Source of the DNA: Pseudomonas fluorescens
GTDB lineage: Bacteria; Pseudomonadota; Gammaproteobacteria; Pseudomonadales; Pseudomonadaceae
Reading direction: 5' to 3'
Assembly: GCF_000967965.1 (NCBI RefSeq)
Contig: NZ_LACC01000017.1
Coordinates: forward strand, 62,001-126,000
Length of the DNA stretch: 64,000 nucleotides
The first letter of the stretch is position 1. Every line of letters starts with the position of its first letter. This document shows positions 32,841 to 42,221 of the stretch, piece by piece. The position numbers and the translations under genes were made by a program. The notes beneath the pieces were generated by a model that had not been told where the DNA came from, did no database searches, and was given only the letters and a program-made list of their open reading frames with translations.

Positions 32841-33968
32841 TCAACGGACGGCGACGGTTTGCGGTGACCGGGTCAACCACTTGTTGAACTCCAGCCACGC
32901 CGCCAGCAACGCCATCAACCCGGCACCCACCAGCGCCGTGAAGATCTGCATGGCAAAAGCATCGTTGGTCAACGCATTGACCATGTCCGCCAATGGCGCC
33001 AGCAGCACGCCCAGACAGAAAATCTCCAGCGAGAAACGGCCCATGCGGCAACTTTGCTGCGCGAGCCAGTTTTGCGTCCATCCACTGTCGGGAATCAGTT
33101 TCGCCGTGACATAGGCCAGTGCCAGGAAGTGCAGCAGGCGCACGGGGGACAGATCGGTCTTGCTGATGGGGTACAGGAAGTTTCGCAGGCTCGCCGGCAC
33201 CACGGCATCGTGAATGTCCGGCCAACGCCACAGAACGGTCAACACACCGGCGGCTACTACATACAGCGCCGCACTGACAAACAGCGGCTGGCGTAGCAAT
33301 GGGCGGGACTCGGGCAAGCGCGGGCGCTGGCTGTGAATCGCAGCGGCACCGCCGAGTACGAACAGCAACTGCCAGGCGACCGGGTTGAAATACCACACGC
33401 CGTCCTTGATGGCCGTCAGGTTCCAGCCAGCCAGCGGCACCATCAGGTACAGCGCCAAGGACATCGCGACCACCACCCAGGCCTTGCGCACCAGCAGCGG
33501 CAGCACCAGGGGCAAGCCCGCCAACAGCACGATGTACAGCGGCAACGGGTCCATCAGGTTCGGCTTGAAGCGCAACAGCAGTTCATCGATCAGCGCCTGC
33601 TGCGGGTTGCTGATGAAGTGATGCATGCCCATTTCCTCCACCAGGTCCCGTGTTTCCACGTGGCTGTTGGCGAAAAACACAATGCCCATCAGCATCGCCA
33701 GCAGGAAGATATGCACCACGTAGAGCACCCAGGCCCGGCGCAGGATTTTCACGCAGGCGATCAGAAAGCCTTCGCGCGCCAGGACTTTGCCGTACGCCAG
33801 TACGGCCGCGTAACCTGCCAGAAACACGAAAACCTCGGCCGCATCGCTGAAACCGAAGTTACGCAGGGTGATTTGCCCCAAGGGGTTGTGGGGCACGTGA
33901 TCCCAAAAGATGAAGATCAGTGCCAGACCACGAAAAAAGTCGATCCGGTGATCGCGTGCTAACGTCAT
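32841..33968 (-). CDS. opgC: OpgC-family osmoregulated periplasmic glucan succinyltransferase
   Basis: A 375-residue polytopic membrane protein of the OpgC/acyltransferase-3-like family, which adds succinyl or other acyl groups to osmoregulated periplasmic glucans. The start at 33968 gives MTLARDHRIDFFRGLALIFIFWDHVPHNPL, with the family's Arg-Ile-Asp-Phe-Phe-Arg-Gly start and conserved His in helix 1. About ten hydrophobic helices follow. It is divergent from the gtrA-like gene, with about 245 bases of shared upstream region. opgD at 58787-60415 acts on the same polymers. Confidence 0.88.
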   Translation of the reverse strand: MTLARDHRIDFFRGLALIFIFWDHVPHNPLGQITLRNFGFSDAAEVFVFLAGYAAVLAYGKVLAREGFLIACVKILRRAWVLYVVHIFLLAMLMGIVFFANSHVETRDLVEEMGMHHFISNPQQALIDELLLRFKPNLMDPLPLYIVLLAGLPLVLPLLVRKAWVVVAMSLALYLMVPLAGWNLTAIKDGVWYFNPVAWQLLFVLGGAAAIHSQRPRLPESRPLLRQPLFVSAALYVVAAGVLTVLWRWPDIHDAVVPASLRNFLYPISKTDLSPVRLLHFLALAYVTAKLIPDSGWTQNWLAQQSCRMGRFSLEIFCLGVLLAPLADMVNALTNDAFAMQIFTALVGAGLMALLAAWLEFNKWLTRSPQTVAVR

Positions 33969-34213
33969 GACAGCAGGCTCGTAACAGCGGGTAAAAATGG
34001 GATTGGCCGCGGGCGCGAAGGCCACGCGCCCGATCGGCGGCGCGCAGGGTGGACTGATTCGCGGGCAATTGCAAAGTCGGGATATTGCCGGATGTCTCGG
34101 GGGTTGCCCCAAGGCTCAACCGCTGGTCTGAAAGGTCCGTCAACCTGCGATTTCTGACAGCAGACAGTCATCAAATACTAATGAGTGCAACGTTCTTGAA
34201 ACGGGAGCCTCCA

Positions 34214-34588
34214 ATGAGACTGTTGTGGAAAGGGCTGTCCAGTTACACGGTGATCGGGGTCGCCAACACCCTGATCCACTGGCAGATCTTTTTCCTGCTG
34301 AGCGTGGCGGCCGGCCTCAGCCAGGCAATCAGCAACCTGGCGGCCTTCTGCGTGGCTGCGTCGTTTTCTTTCTACATGAACGCGCAATTTACCTTTGCCG
34401 CCAATGCGACGGTCGCAGGTTACCTGCTGTTTCTTTTGGGCATGGGGGCATTGAGCCTGGGGGTCGGTCATCTCGGCGATGTCTGGCGATTGCATGGTTT
34501 GCTCACCGTGGCCTTGTTCTCGGCGTTGAGCCTGGTATTCGGCTTCCTATATTCCAAATACGTGGTGTTTCGCGAGCGTGATCAATGA
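34214..34588 (+). CDS. GtrA-family membrane protein (putative undecaprenyl-phosphate glucose flippase)
   Basis: A 124-residue protein with four transmembrane helices. It starts with [21 protein letters not shown] and contains [11 protein letters not shown] and KYVVFRER, the typical GtrA motifs. In serotype-converting cassettes GtrA moves undecaprenyl-phosphate-glucose across the inner membrane. It overlaps the glycosyltransferase start by ATGA at 34585, so the two are coupled. First gene of a three-gene glucosylation operon. Confidence 0.9.
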   Translation: MRLLWKGLSSYTVIGVANTLIHWQIFFLLSVAAGLSQAISNLAAFCVAASFSFYMNAQFTFAANATVAGYLLFLLGMGALSLGVGHLGDVWRLHGLLTVALFSALSLVFGFLYSKYVVFRERDQ

Positions 34589-35526
34589 AAGTGTCGCTCA
34601 TTGTCCCTGTGTTCAACGAAGAACAGGCGATCGACCTGTTTTATCAGGCGGTACGACGGGAATTGAAGCTCAGCGGCACCGACGTCGAGATCGTGTTCAT
34701 CAACGACGGCAGCTCCGACCGCACGGCCGAACAGGCTACGGCACTGGCCCTGGCGGATGATCAGGTCATGCTGATCAATTTTTCGCGAAACTTCGGCAAG
34801 GAGCCGGCATTGTTTGCCGGCCTGGAACACGCCAGCGGCGATGCCGTGATCCCGATGGATGTCGACCTGCAGGACCCGATCAACGTCATTCCGTTATTGG
34901 TCGAGCAATGGCAAAAGGGTGCCGACGTGGTGCTCGCCAAGCGCCGCAGCCGGGCCGCCGACGGCTACCTCAGGCGCCACAGCGCGTCGATTTTCTACCA
35001 TGTGCTCAATCGCATCGCCTACACCCGCATCGAGGAAAACGTCGGGGACTTCCGGCTGATGGATCGCAAGGTGGTCGATGTGATCCGTTCCCTGCCCGAG
35101 CACCAGTTGTTCATGAAAGGCGTGTTGTCGTGGGCCGGGTTCAATACCGTGGTGGTGGAGTTCGAGCGGGCGGGGCGAGTGGCGGGGAGCAGCAAGTTCA
35201 ACGGCTGGAAGCTGTGGAACCTGGCACTGGAAGGCGTGACCTCGTTCAGCACCGTGCCGCTGCGCTTGTGGACTTACGTCGGTGGCGGCATATCGATTTT
35301 CGCGGTGCTCTATGCGGTGTACATGGTGCTGGACAAGATTTTCTTCGGCAACAGCGTCCCCGGTTATCCGTCGCTGATGACCGCGATCCTGTTTCTCGGC
35401 GGCGTGCAACTGATCGGCATCGGCATCCTCGGCGAGTACATCGGGCGCATCTACATCGAGGCCAAGCACCGGCCGCGCTATGTGATCAAGGACATCGTCG
35501 GCGGTAAAAACCGGGGCGGGCGCTAG
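34585..35526 (+). CDS. GtrB-like family 2 glycosyltransferase (bactoprenol glucosyltransferase)
   Basis: A 313-residue GT2 enzyme. The N-terminal catalytic domain has IVPVFNEE, the [10 protein letters not shown] nucleotide-sugar loop and the DVDLQDP (DxD-type) metal site, plus [12 protein letters not shown]. Two C-terminal membrane helices (about 232-255 and 265-290) and an end [10 protein letters not shown] are typical of GtrB/DPM1-like proteins. It probably transfers glucose from UDP-glucose to undecaprenyl phosphate. It overlaps gtrA by 4 bases and is one base from the next gene. Confidence 0.92.
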   Translation: MKVSLIVPVFNEEQAIDLFYQAVRRELKLSGTDVEIVFINDGSSDRTAEQATALALADDQVMLINFSRNFGKEPALFAGLEHASGDAVIPMDVDLQDPINVIPLLVEQWQKGADVVLAKRRSRAADGYLRRHSASIFYHVLNRIAYTRIEENVGDFRLMDRKVVDVIRSLPEHQLFMKGVLSWAGFNTVVVEFERAGRVAGSSKFNGWKLWNLALEGVTSFSTVPLRLWTYVGGGISIFAVLYAVYMVLDKIFFGNSVPGYPSLMTAILFLGGVQLIGIGILGEYIGRIYIEAKHRPRYVIKDIVGGKNRGGR

Positions 35527-35527
35527 C

Positions 35528-37036
35528 ATGGGCCGGTTCAGCGACTTCTTCGTTCGCGAGCTCAGCCGGCATCAGGTCTGGAAGTTTTTTCTGTTCGCCA
35601 CCTTGGTGTATGTCCTGCCGTTGATCCTCGCGGATTTTCCCTACATCGATGACAACTGGCGCTCGCTGTCGGCGGGTATGGCCTGGGCCGAACAGGGCCG
35701 ACTCTTCGCCCAGCTGTTCTACAACGCGCTGTCCTTCAGCCATGCCGCGCCGAACATCTTTCCCTTGCCCTTGTTGATTGCCACGCTGGCCATGGCGTCG
35801 GCGCTGACCAGCCTGACGTTCCATTACTTCCGCCAGCCCACCGTCGCTTGTTGCCTGGTGCTGTTGCCGCTCTGGTACAACCCGTTCTTCCTGCAAAACC
35901 TGTCCTATCAATACGACGGTCCCGCCACGGCCCTGAGCCTGGTGACGGTGATCTACGCCATAACCTTTCGTCACCCGTGGCGCGGCGTGCAATGGCTGGT
36001 GCCGGCGTTCCTGATAGCACTGGCGCTGGGGTTGTATCAGATCAGCCTGAATGTGTTCCTGGGCCTGTGTTGCCTGGAGTTGCTCAGGGCCGCCAACGAT
36101 AAAACGGCCCCGGTGCCATGGCGCGACCTGCTGGGCTGGAAAGCCGCCCAGGTCATCCTCGGCGGGTTGATCTACAGCGTCAGTGCGGGTCCGTTCATGG
36201 ACTCCAATCGCACATCGATGCTCGATTGGACGGCGCATCCTTCATTGCAGATCCAGATCAACATTGGCCGGGTCCTGGAAAAGGTCGTGCTGCTGTTCCA
36301 TGGCGGATGGCTCTGGGTGTTCGGCGGGTTGCTGTTGCTCGCGATAGCCGGGGCGGTGCGGTTGGGATTGAACGTAGCGGCGCGCCAGGACAGCGGGCCG
36401 AAGAAGCTGTTGATCGGCCTGATGTGTTTGCTGACTTTTCCGGTGGTGACGCTGCTGGTGTCCGGTGTGGCTCTGTTTTTCCGCGACTTCAACGAAGGCG
36501 CTCGCACCTTGATGGGCTTCGCCGTGCTGCTGGTATTGCTGTTCTACCTGGGTCATCTGGCGCTGGCGTCGATCCATGAGCGCCTGCCACTGTTGTTGAT
36601 GATTCCCCTGCTGGCCATGTTGTCGCTGTCGTTCGCCTACGGCCGGGTGCTGACGGTGCAGAAAACCTTTGCGTCCACGGCGCTGGCCGGTCTTGCGTAC
36701 GACATCGCCAGCCACCAGTCGCTGCGCGAGGCCAGGCGGATCTACATCTCGGTGAGTTATTCCGACTATTGGTTAGTGGCGGCGTCAGGCTCATTCAAGC
36801 AGCTGCCGGTGCTGCACTACCTGCTCAATACCGACTTTTACATGCTGGCCGAGAATCTGCCGAAAGCGGGGATCACCAACGTGGTGGCGGAGCGGGAGCG
36901 GCGCAACGCGACACGGGTGGGTTATCAGGGTTATCCGGCACTGGTGGACAGCCAGTACTACCGGATTTACCTGATCGGTGATTACGGTTTCATCGTGATG
37001 AAGGAACCGACCCCGAGCAAAACACTGCGTTGGTGA
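35528..37036 (+). CDS. GtrII-family glucosyltransferase (serotype-specific membrane enzyme)
   Basis: A 502-residue polytopic inner-membrane protein with about 9-10 helices and a periplasmic C-terminal region. The acidic pair in ADFPYIDDNWRS after the first helix is typical of membrane GT-C glycosyltransferases, including the GtrII family, and its place after GtrA and GtrB supports transfer of glucose from the lipid carrier to O-antigen or another surface glycan. It follows GtrB by one base (stop TAG, then ATG). The acceptor sugar is unknown. It is convergent with the FMN glutamate-synthase-like gene. Confidence 0.85.
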   Translation: MGRFSDFFVRELSRHQVWKFFLFATLVYVLPLILADFPYIDDNWRSLSAGMAWAEQGRLFAQLFYNALSFSHAAPNIFPLPLLIATLAMASALTSLTFHYFRQPTVACCLVLLPLWYNPFFLQNLSYQYDGPATALSLVTVIYAITFRHPWRGVQWLVPAFLIALALGLYQISLNVFLGLCCLELLRAANDKTAPVPWRDLLGWKAAQVILGGLIYSVSAGPFMDSNRTSMLDWTAHPSLQIQINIGRVLEKVVLLFHGGWLWVFGGLLLLAIAGAVRLGLNVAARQDSGPKKLLIGLMCLLTFPVVTLLVSGVALFFRDFNEGARTLMGFAVLLVLLFYLGHLALASIHERLPLLLMIPLLAMLSLSFAYGRVLTVQKTFASTALAGLAYDIASHQSLREARRIYISVSYSDYWLVAASGSFKQLPVLHYLLNTDFYMLAENLPKAGITNVVAERERRNATRVGYQGYPALVDSQYYRIYLIGDYGFIVMKEPTPSKTLRW

Positions 37037-37063
37037 GGCGCGATTTTGATCGGGGTGGCGAGG

Positions 37064-38683
37064 TCATGCCGCCGCTATGTCATGGGGCTCGAAACTGTCG
37101 GCCCGGGCCATCTGCCACATCCGCGAGTAGAACTCGCCGTTCACCTCGCCGGTCAGCAACTCCCCCGGTTTGAGGAATACGTGCAACTGCGAGAACAGCT
37201 TGATCTCGGTCGCCGACATGCGTCGCACCAGATGCTTGGCCGACAACTGCGACGGGTGTTCGAGGCCGGCGGCGGCGAGCATTTCCGCCAGGGCCTTGAG
37301 GGTGTTGCGGTGGAAGTTGAATACACGCTGGGCCTTGTCCGGCACCACCAGCGCGCGCTGGCGCAGGGTGTCCTGGGTGGCGACGCCGGTCGGGCATTTG
37401 TTGGTGTGGCAACTCTGCGACTGGATGCAGCCGATGGCGAACATGAAGCCGCGTGCCGAGTTGGCCCAGTCGGCGCCGATGGCCAGCACGCTGGCGATGT
37501 CGAAGGCGCTGACGATCTTGCCGCTGGCGCCGAGTTTGATCTTGTCCCGCAGGTTCAGGCCCACCAGGGTGTTGTGCACGAACAGCAGGCCTTCGCGCAT
37601 CGGCACACCGATGTGGTCGGTGAACTCCACGGGCGCGGCGCCAGTGCCGCCTTCCTTGCCGTCGACGACGATGAAGTCCGGGAGGATGCCCGTTTCCAGC
37701 ATGGCTTTGGCGATGCCCATGAACTCCCACGGATGGCCGAGGCAGAACTTGAAGCCCACCGGTTTACCGCCGGACAACTCACGCAACTGTGCGATGAAAT
37801 GCATCATTTCGATCGGCGTGGAAAACGCAGTGTGGCGCGACGGTGACACGCAGTCCTCGCCCATCAGGATGCCGCGGGTTTCGGCGATTTCCCGGGTGAC
37901 CTTGTGTTTGGGCAGGATGCCGCCGTGGCCGGGCTTGGCGCCCTGGCTCATCTTGATTTCGATCATCCGCACCTGCGGCGTCCGGGCTTGCGCCGCGAAG
38001 CGTTCCGGGTCGAAGAGACCGTCGCTGGTGCGGCAGCCAAAGTAGCCGCTGCCCAGTTCCCAGGTCAGGTCGCCGCCGTTCTCCCGGTGATAGGGGCTGA
38101 TGCTGCCTTCGCCGGTGTCATGGGCGAAGTTGCCGAGCTTGGCACCCTGGTTCAACGCGCGGATGGCGTTGGCGCTGAGGGAACCGAAACTCATGGCCGA
38201 AATGTTGAACACCGACGCCGAATACGGCTGGGTGCACTGCGGGCCGCCGACGGTGACCCGGAAACTGCTCGGGTCGCTCAACGGCGCGGGGCGCATGGAG
38301 TGGCCGATGAATTCGAAACCCGACTGATACACGTCAATCAGTGTGCCGAAGGGTTTGTCGGCGGTTTCATTCTTGGCCCGGGAATAGACCAACGAGCGCT
38401 GGGCCCGGGAGAAGGGCAGGGCGTCGCTGTCGGATTCGAGCAGGTACTGGCGGATTTCCGGGCGGATGCCTTCGACCAGGTAACGGATATTGCCGAGGAT
38501 CGGGTAATTGCGGCGCACCGCGTGGGGGCTTTGCAGCAGATCGAACACACCGATCAGGCTGAGGACAGCCGTGACGGCGGTGATCGGCCAGAGCCAGTCA
38601 TAGTCAAGAAAAGGCAGGCTGGCGAGGGAGAAGATCACGCAGACGGCAAAGAAGGCGTAGCGGCTCAGGAGTGACAGGCTCAT
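37064..38683 (-). CDS. FMN-binding glutamate synthase family protein
   Basis: A 539-residue single-chain relative of the synthase domain of GltB. Two N-terminal membrane helices (residues about 5-45) tether it. The FMN barrel segments include ISAMSFGSLSANAIRALN, GEGSISPYH, MSQGAKPGHGG and DGKEGGTGAAP. A C-x5-C-x4-C set (CIQSQSCHTNKC) corresponds to the 3Fe-4S ligands of glutamate synthase. It lacks the glutaminase domain, so it may use ammonia or an entirely different substrate. Widespread in pseudomonads with no firm function known to me. It stands alone. Confidence 0.9.
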   Translation of the reverse strand: MSLSLLSRYAFFAVCVIFSLASLPFLDYDWLWPITAVTAVLSLIGVFDLLQSPHAVRRNYPILGNIRYLVEGIRPEIRQYLLESDSDALPFSRAQRSLVYSRAKNETADKPFGTLIDVYQSGFEFIGHSMRPAPLSDPSSFRVTVGGPQCTQPYSASVFNISAMSFGSLSANAIRALNQGAKLGNFAHDTGEGSISPYHRENGGDLTWELGSGYFGCRTSDGLFDPERFAAQARTPQVRMIEIKMSQGAKPGHGGILPKHKVTREIAETRGILMGEDCVSPSRHTAFSTPIEMMHFIAQLRELSGGKPVGFKFCLGHPWEFMGIAKAMLETGILPDFIVVDGKEGGTGAAPVEFTDHIGVPMREGLLFVHNTLVGLNLRDKIKLGASGKIVSAFDIASVLAIGADWANSARGFMFAIGCIQSQSCHTNKCPTGVATQDTLRQRALVVPDKAQRVFNFHRNTLKALAEMLAAAGLEHPSQLSAKHLVRRMSATEIKLFSQLHVFLKPGELLTGEVNGEFYSRMWQMARADSFEPHDIAAA

Positions 38684-38732
38684 ACGGTTTCCTTGGGTTC
38701 GGACTCAATATTGTGGCTAAAACACAAAACAC

Positions 38733-38822
38733 TGTAGGAGCGAGCCTGCTCGCGAAGGCGGCGGTGCAGTCGACATCGATGTTGGCTGACATACCGCTAT
38801 CGCGAGCAGGCTCGCTCCTACA
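38733..38822. repeat. REPIN, type A
   Basis: Facing arms TGTAGGAGCGAGCCTGCTCG with about 45 bases between them, in the gap between the FMN glutamate-synthase-like gene and the LuxR gene. Confidence 0.93.
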
Positions 38823-38831
38823 GAAAAGCTG

Positions 38832-39632
38832 TCAGGCATTTTGTGCCTGGAGAAAAATCGAAAACAGCTCGGACTGGGATTTGATCCCCAGCTTGCTGTA
38901 CATGTGTTTCTTGTGGACTTTCACGGTTTCGGCAGAGATTTCCAGCTTACGGGCGATTTCTTTACTGGAGCAACCGCTAAGCATCAAGCGCCCGACATCC
39001 AGCTCCCGGGCGGTCAACTGCGCGCCTTTGAGTTGCTGCACAGAGGCCTCCAGCTGTACCCGCCAGTCGGCTTGCGGCGGTGCGGGGGCCAGGGCCACGA
39101 CTTCGTTGATTTCATAGGGTAGACGCTGGCGCAACAAACCGAGCACCCACGGCTGGATCAACGACAACAAGGCGATCTGCTGGCCGCTGAAGCGCTGGGT
39201 GCTGCCCAGGGACAGGCACAGCGTGCGGTCGCCTTCGAGCTGACAATTGAACTGGATTTCGTCGGCCACCACATTCAGACGAAAGTAGCGCTGGTAATAC
39301 TCGGTCAGCTCGAAGTGCTCCGGGGCCACCTCCGACAGGCGATACAGCCCGGTGCGCGACTGCTCGCGGCAGGCGATGTAGAAGGGGTCGAGCAGGTACA
39401 GGCCGCGCAGGTAATCCTGGAACAACTGGTCGGGGCTGCCGTCCTCGCCGGGGCATTCGGCGAACACCTGGGGGCGCTGATCGGCGCTGAAAAGCAGCGC
39501 CACCCAGCTGTCGAAGGGCACGTACTGGTCCAGCAAGCGCACAAGCTGGGTCCAGAAGTTGGGCTTGTCCAGGGCGTCGATCAGTTGCCCCACCGAGCGG
39601 TGCCAGGCGATGTCGTCCAACGAGAGTGTCAT
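38832..39632 (-). CDS. LuxR-family transcriptional regulator
   Basis: A 266-residue regulator with a C-terminal LuxR helix-turn-helix at about residues 202-256 (LTARELDVGRLMLSGCSSKEIARKL, then ISAETVKVHKKHMYSKLG). The N-terminal 190 residues look like a GAF/PAS-type sensor rather than an acyl-homoserine-lactone domain, because the canonical autoinducer-pocket pattern is not obvious. It is transcribed divergently (124-base gap) from the nitrilase-family gene and permease, so it probably controls those two in response to their substrate. Confidence 0.87.
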   Translation of the reverse strand: MTLSLDDIAWHRSVGQLIDALDKPNFWTQLVRLLDQYVPFDSWVALLFSADQRPQVFAECPGEDGSPDQLFQDYLRGLYLLDPFYIACREQSRTGLYRLSEVAPEHFELTEYYQRYFRLNVVADEIQFNCQLEGDRTLCLSLGSTQRFSGQQIALLSLIQPWVLGLLRQRLPYEINEVVALAPAPPQADWRVQLEASVQQLKGAQLTARELDVGRLMLSGCSSKEIARKLEISAETVKVHKKHMYSKLGIKSQSELFSIFLQAQNA

Positions 39633-39756
39633 GCATCTACCCCTATCGTGTTACCCCAGCGGCGTAATTCCCCGCCCGGTTGCTTGCTGCGCATACTGGC
39701 GCACAGACACCGACCGGGCAATCTTTCTGCCGTCCGGCCCATAACAAGGAATACCC

Positions 39757-40578
39757 ATGAAGGTCGAACTCGCCCAACTGGCAGGCCGTGACAACGATAC
39801 GGCTTACAACCTCGAACGCACCCTGGCGGCGATGGCTGCGTGCGCAGCCGACACGCAGCTGATCCTGTTCCCCGAAGGCCACTTGATGGGCTTCCCTTCG
39901 GCCGAGTCCGTGGCCGAGGTGGCCGAGGCGCTGGACGGCCCGTCCGTTAGTGCGGTAATCGCCGCCGCCCGCCAGCGCAATATTGCCGTGGCCATCGGCA
40001 TGGCCGAGAACGACAACGGCCGTTTCTACAACACCACGTTGCTGATCACTCCTGAAGGCATCGCGCTGAAGTACCGCAAGACTCACTTGTGGGCCTCGGA
40101 TCGCGGTGTCTACGAGGCGGGCGATCGCTACGCCACCTGCCTGTGGAACGGCGTGCGCGTGGGCCTGCTGATTTGCTACGACATCGAATTCCCCGAAAGC
40201 GCCCGCGCCCTGGCCCAACTGGGCGCCGAGCTGCTGATCGTCACCAACGGCAACATGGACCCGTACGGCCCGACCCATCGCACCGCGATCATGGCCCGGG
40301 CCCAGGAAAACCAGGCGTTTGCGCTGATGGTCAACCGTGTGGAAACCGGCGATGACAATCTGCTGTTCGCCGGCGGCAGTGCACTGGTTGATCCGCTGGG
40401 CACCCTGTTATTCGAAGCCGGACGCGAGGAAGGGCAGTTTGCCGTTGAACTGGACCTGAACCAACTGACGACGGCGCGCCAGGATTATCGCTATCTGGAT
40501 GATCAGCGGCTGAAGTTGCCGGGGGAGGTAGTTGAGCATGCGTCCGGATTGCGGGAGCTGCTGATTCCTGTGCGCTGA
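39757..40578 (+). CDS. Nitrilase-superfamily amidase (carbon-nitrogen hydrolase)
   Basis: A 273-residue cytosolic hydrolase with the complete catalytic triad Glu40 (FPEG), Lys108 (YRKTH) and Cys140 (LICYDIEFPE). The latter segment resembles aliphatic-amide or omega-amide hydrolases such as 5-aminopentanamidase (DavA), making an acid and ammonia from an amide. An AAGGA site precedes the ATG. A PuuP-like permease follows about 230 bases downstream and a LuxR regulator is divergent, which together look like a small catabolic unit for an amine or amide. The substrate is not assigned. Confidence 0.9.
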   Translation: MKVELAQLAGRDNDTAYNLERTLAAMAACAADTQLILFPEGHLMGFPSAESVAEVAEALDGPSVSAVIAAARQRNIAVAIGMAENDNGRFYNTTLLITPEGIALKYRKTHLWASDRGVYEAGDRYATCLWNGVRVGLLICYDIEFPESARALAQLGAELLIVTNGNMDPYGPTHRTAIMARAQENQAFALMVNRVETGDDNLLFAGGSALVDPLGTLLFEAGREEGQFAVELDLNQLTTARQDYRYLDDQRLKLPGEVVEHASGLRELLIPVR

Positions 40579-40610
40579 TCCTGATTTCTTGTCGACCAGG
40601 ATGACGCCAT

Positions 40611-40697
40611 CGCGAGCAGGCTCGCTCCCACAGGGATCTGCAGTGGATTCAGATTTTGTAACCGACACAAAACCCTGTAGGAGCGAGCCTGCTCGCG
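40611..40697. repeat. Outward-facing type A REP pair
   Basis: CGCGAGCAGGCTCGCTCCCACA at the left and TGTAGGAGCGAGCCTGCTCGCG at the right, i.e. in the opposite relative orientation to the other REPINs, with about 43 bases between. It sits between the amidase and permease genes. Confidence 0.9.
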
Positions 40698-40811
40698 ATG
40701 AGGTCCTCCCGGACAACACACCTGCCTGACCCAAGAACAACAACGCAACACCCGTAATTTGCGCCGAACTCGGCTCTGCCATAAATCCAATAAAATCCGG
40801 AGTAGTCGCTC

Positions 40812-42137
40812 ATGGCTCGTTTGCAACGCACCCTGTCACTGGGGTCGGTGGTGCTGTTTGGCATCGCCTACATGACGCCGATCATTGTGCTCGGCACCTT
40901 TGGCATCCTCGCCCAATCCACCGCCGGCATGGTGCCGGCCGCGTACCTCGCGGCGCTGGTGGCGATGTTTTTCACCGCCATGAGCTACGGGCGCATGGCC
41001 TCGGCGTTCCCGGTGGCCGGCTCGGCCTACAGCTATGTGCGCAAGGCCATCAGCCCGAAACTCGGGTTCATCGCCGGTTGGGCGGTGCTGCTCGATTACC
41101 TGTTCCTGCCCATGGCGATCTGGCTGATCGGCGCGGCTTACCTCAACTCCGCATTCCCGGCAGTGCCACAGTGGATCTGGGTGCTGGCGTTCATCGGTAT
41201 CACCAGCGCGATCAACATCGTCGGCCTGAAACTGGCCAATGGCATCAACGCCTTGCTGATGCTGGTGCAGTTCCTGGTGCTGATCGCCTTCGTCGCGTTG
41301 TGCGTGCATTACGTCGGCGGCGATGCGAGCACGCCGTTGTGGTCGATCAAACCGTTCTTCAACGGCGACATGCAGATGCCGCTGATCATGAGTGGCGCGG
41401 CCATCGCCTGCTACTCGTTCCTGGGCTTCGACGCGGTCAGCACCCTGACCGAAGAAACCCGCGATCCACGCCGCACCATTCCCCGGGCGATCATGCTGAT
41501 CACCTTGATCGGCGGGCTGATTTTCGTCGGCGTGTCGTACTTCGTGCAGATTGCTCATCCGTCGTTCCAGTTCGACAACGTCGACTCGGCGGCCTATGAA
41601 ATTGCCCGCAACATCGGTGGCGACCTGTTCGTGTCGATCTTCCTGATCGGCCTGATCGTCGGCCAATTCGCCTCGGGGTTGTCGGCCCAGGCCAGCGGTT
41701 CGCGGCTGCTGTACGCCATGGGTCGCGACGGCGTGTTGCCGAAAGCGTTTTTCGGCACCTTGCACGAACGCTTCGGCACGCCGATCAACAGCATCCTGCT
41801 GTGCGCGGTGGTGGCGTTGCTGGCACTGAAACTGGACGTCACCACCTCGACCTCGTTCATCAACTTCGGCGCGTTCCTGGCCTTCAGCCTGGTCAACCTG
41901 TCGGTGATTTTCCATTACTGGATCGGTGGCGAGAAAAAAGGCCCGCGTGAGTTCGTGCTGTTCCTGCTGTTCCCGTTCATCGGCCTGGCAGCGGATTTGT
42001 GGCTGATGGTCAGCCTCGATCATCTGGCGGTGTACCTGGGGTTGAGCTGGCTGGCGATTGGCGTGGTGTACCTGGCAGTGTTGACCGGCGGTTTCCGTCG
42101 GCAGCCGCCAGAGATGGATTTCCAGGAAGCTGCATAA
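40812..42137 (+). CDS. APC-family permease (PuuP/PlaP-like putrescine or amine importer)
   Basis: A 441-residue inner-membrane transporter with 12 helices. It starts LQRTLSLGSVVLFGIAYMTPI, and the segments FPVAGSAYSYVRKAISPKLGF, FLGFDAVSTLTEET and ASGSRLLYAMGRDGVLPK are those of the PuuP/PlaP putrescine-importer group. Polyamine, amine or small amino acid uptake is likely. It lies downstream of the amidase, though separated by an outward REP pair, and probably belongs to the same catabolic unit. Confidence 0.87.
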   Translation: MARLQRTLSLGSVVLFGIAYMTPIIVLGTFGILAQSTAGMVPAAYLAALVAMFFTAMSYGRMASAFPVAGSAYSYVRKAISPKLGFIAGWAVLLDYLFLPMAIWLIGAAYLNSAFPAVPQWIWVLAFIGITSAINIVGLKLANGINALLMLVQFLVLIAFVALCVHYVGGDASTPLWSIKPFFNGDMQMPLIMSGAAIACYSFLGFDAVSTLTEETRDPRRTIPRAIMLITLIGGLIFVGVSYFVQIAHPSFQFDNVDSAAYEIARNIGGDLFVSIFLIGLIVGQFASGLSAQASGSRLLYAMGRDGVLPKAFFGTLHERFGTPINSILLCAVVALLALKLDVTTSTSFINFGAFLAFSLVNLSVIFHYWIGGEKKGPREFVLFLLFPFIGLAADLWLMVSLDHLAVYLGLSWLAIGVVYLAVLTGGFRRQPPEMDFQEAA

Positions 42138-42221
42138 GTCTTTCTGCCTGAACCTGAGGCCTTTGCTCACGAGCGGCGGACATGTGATCCTTAGCGTTTT
42201 TGAGTCAAAGGCCTTTTGTTT

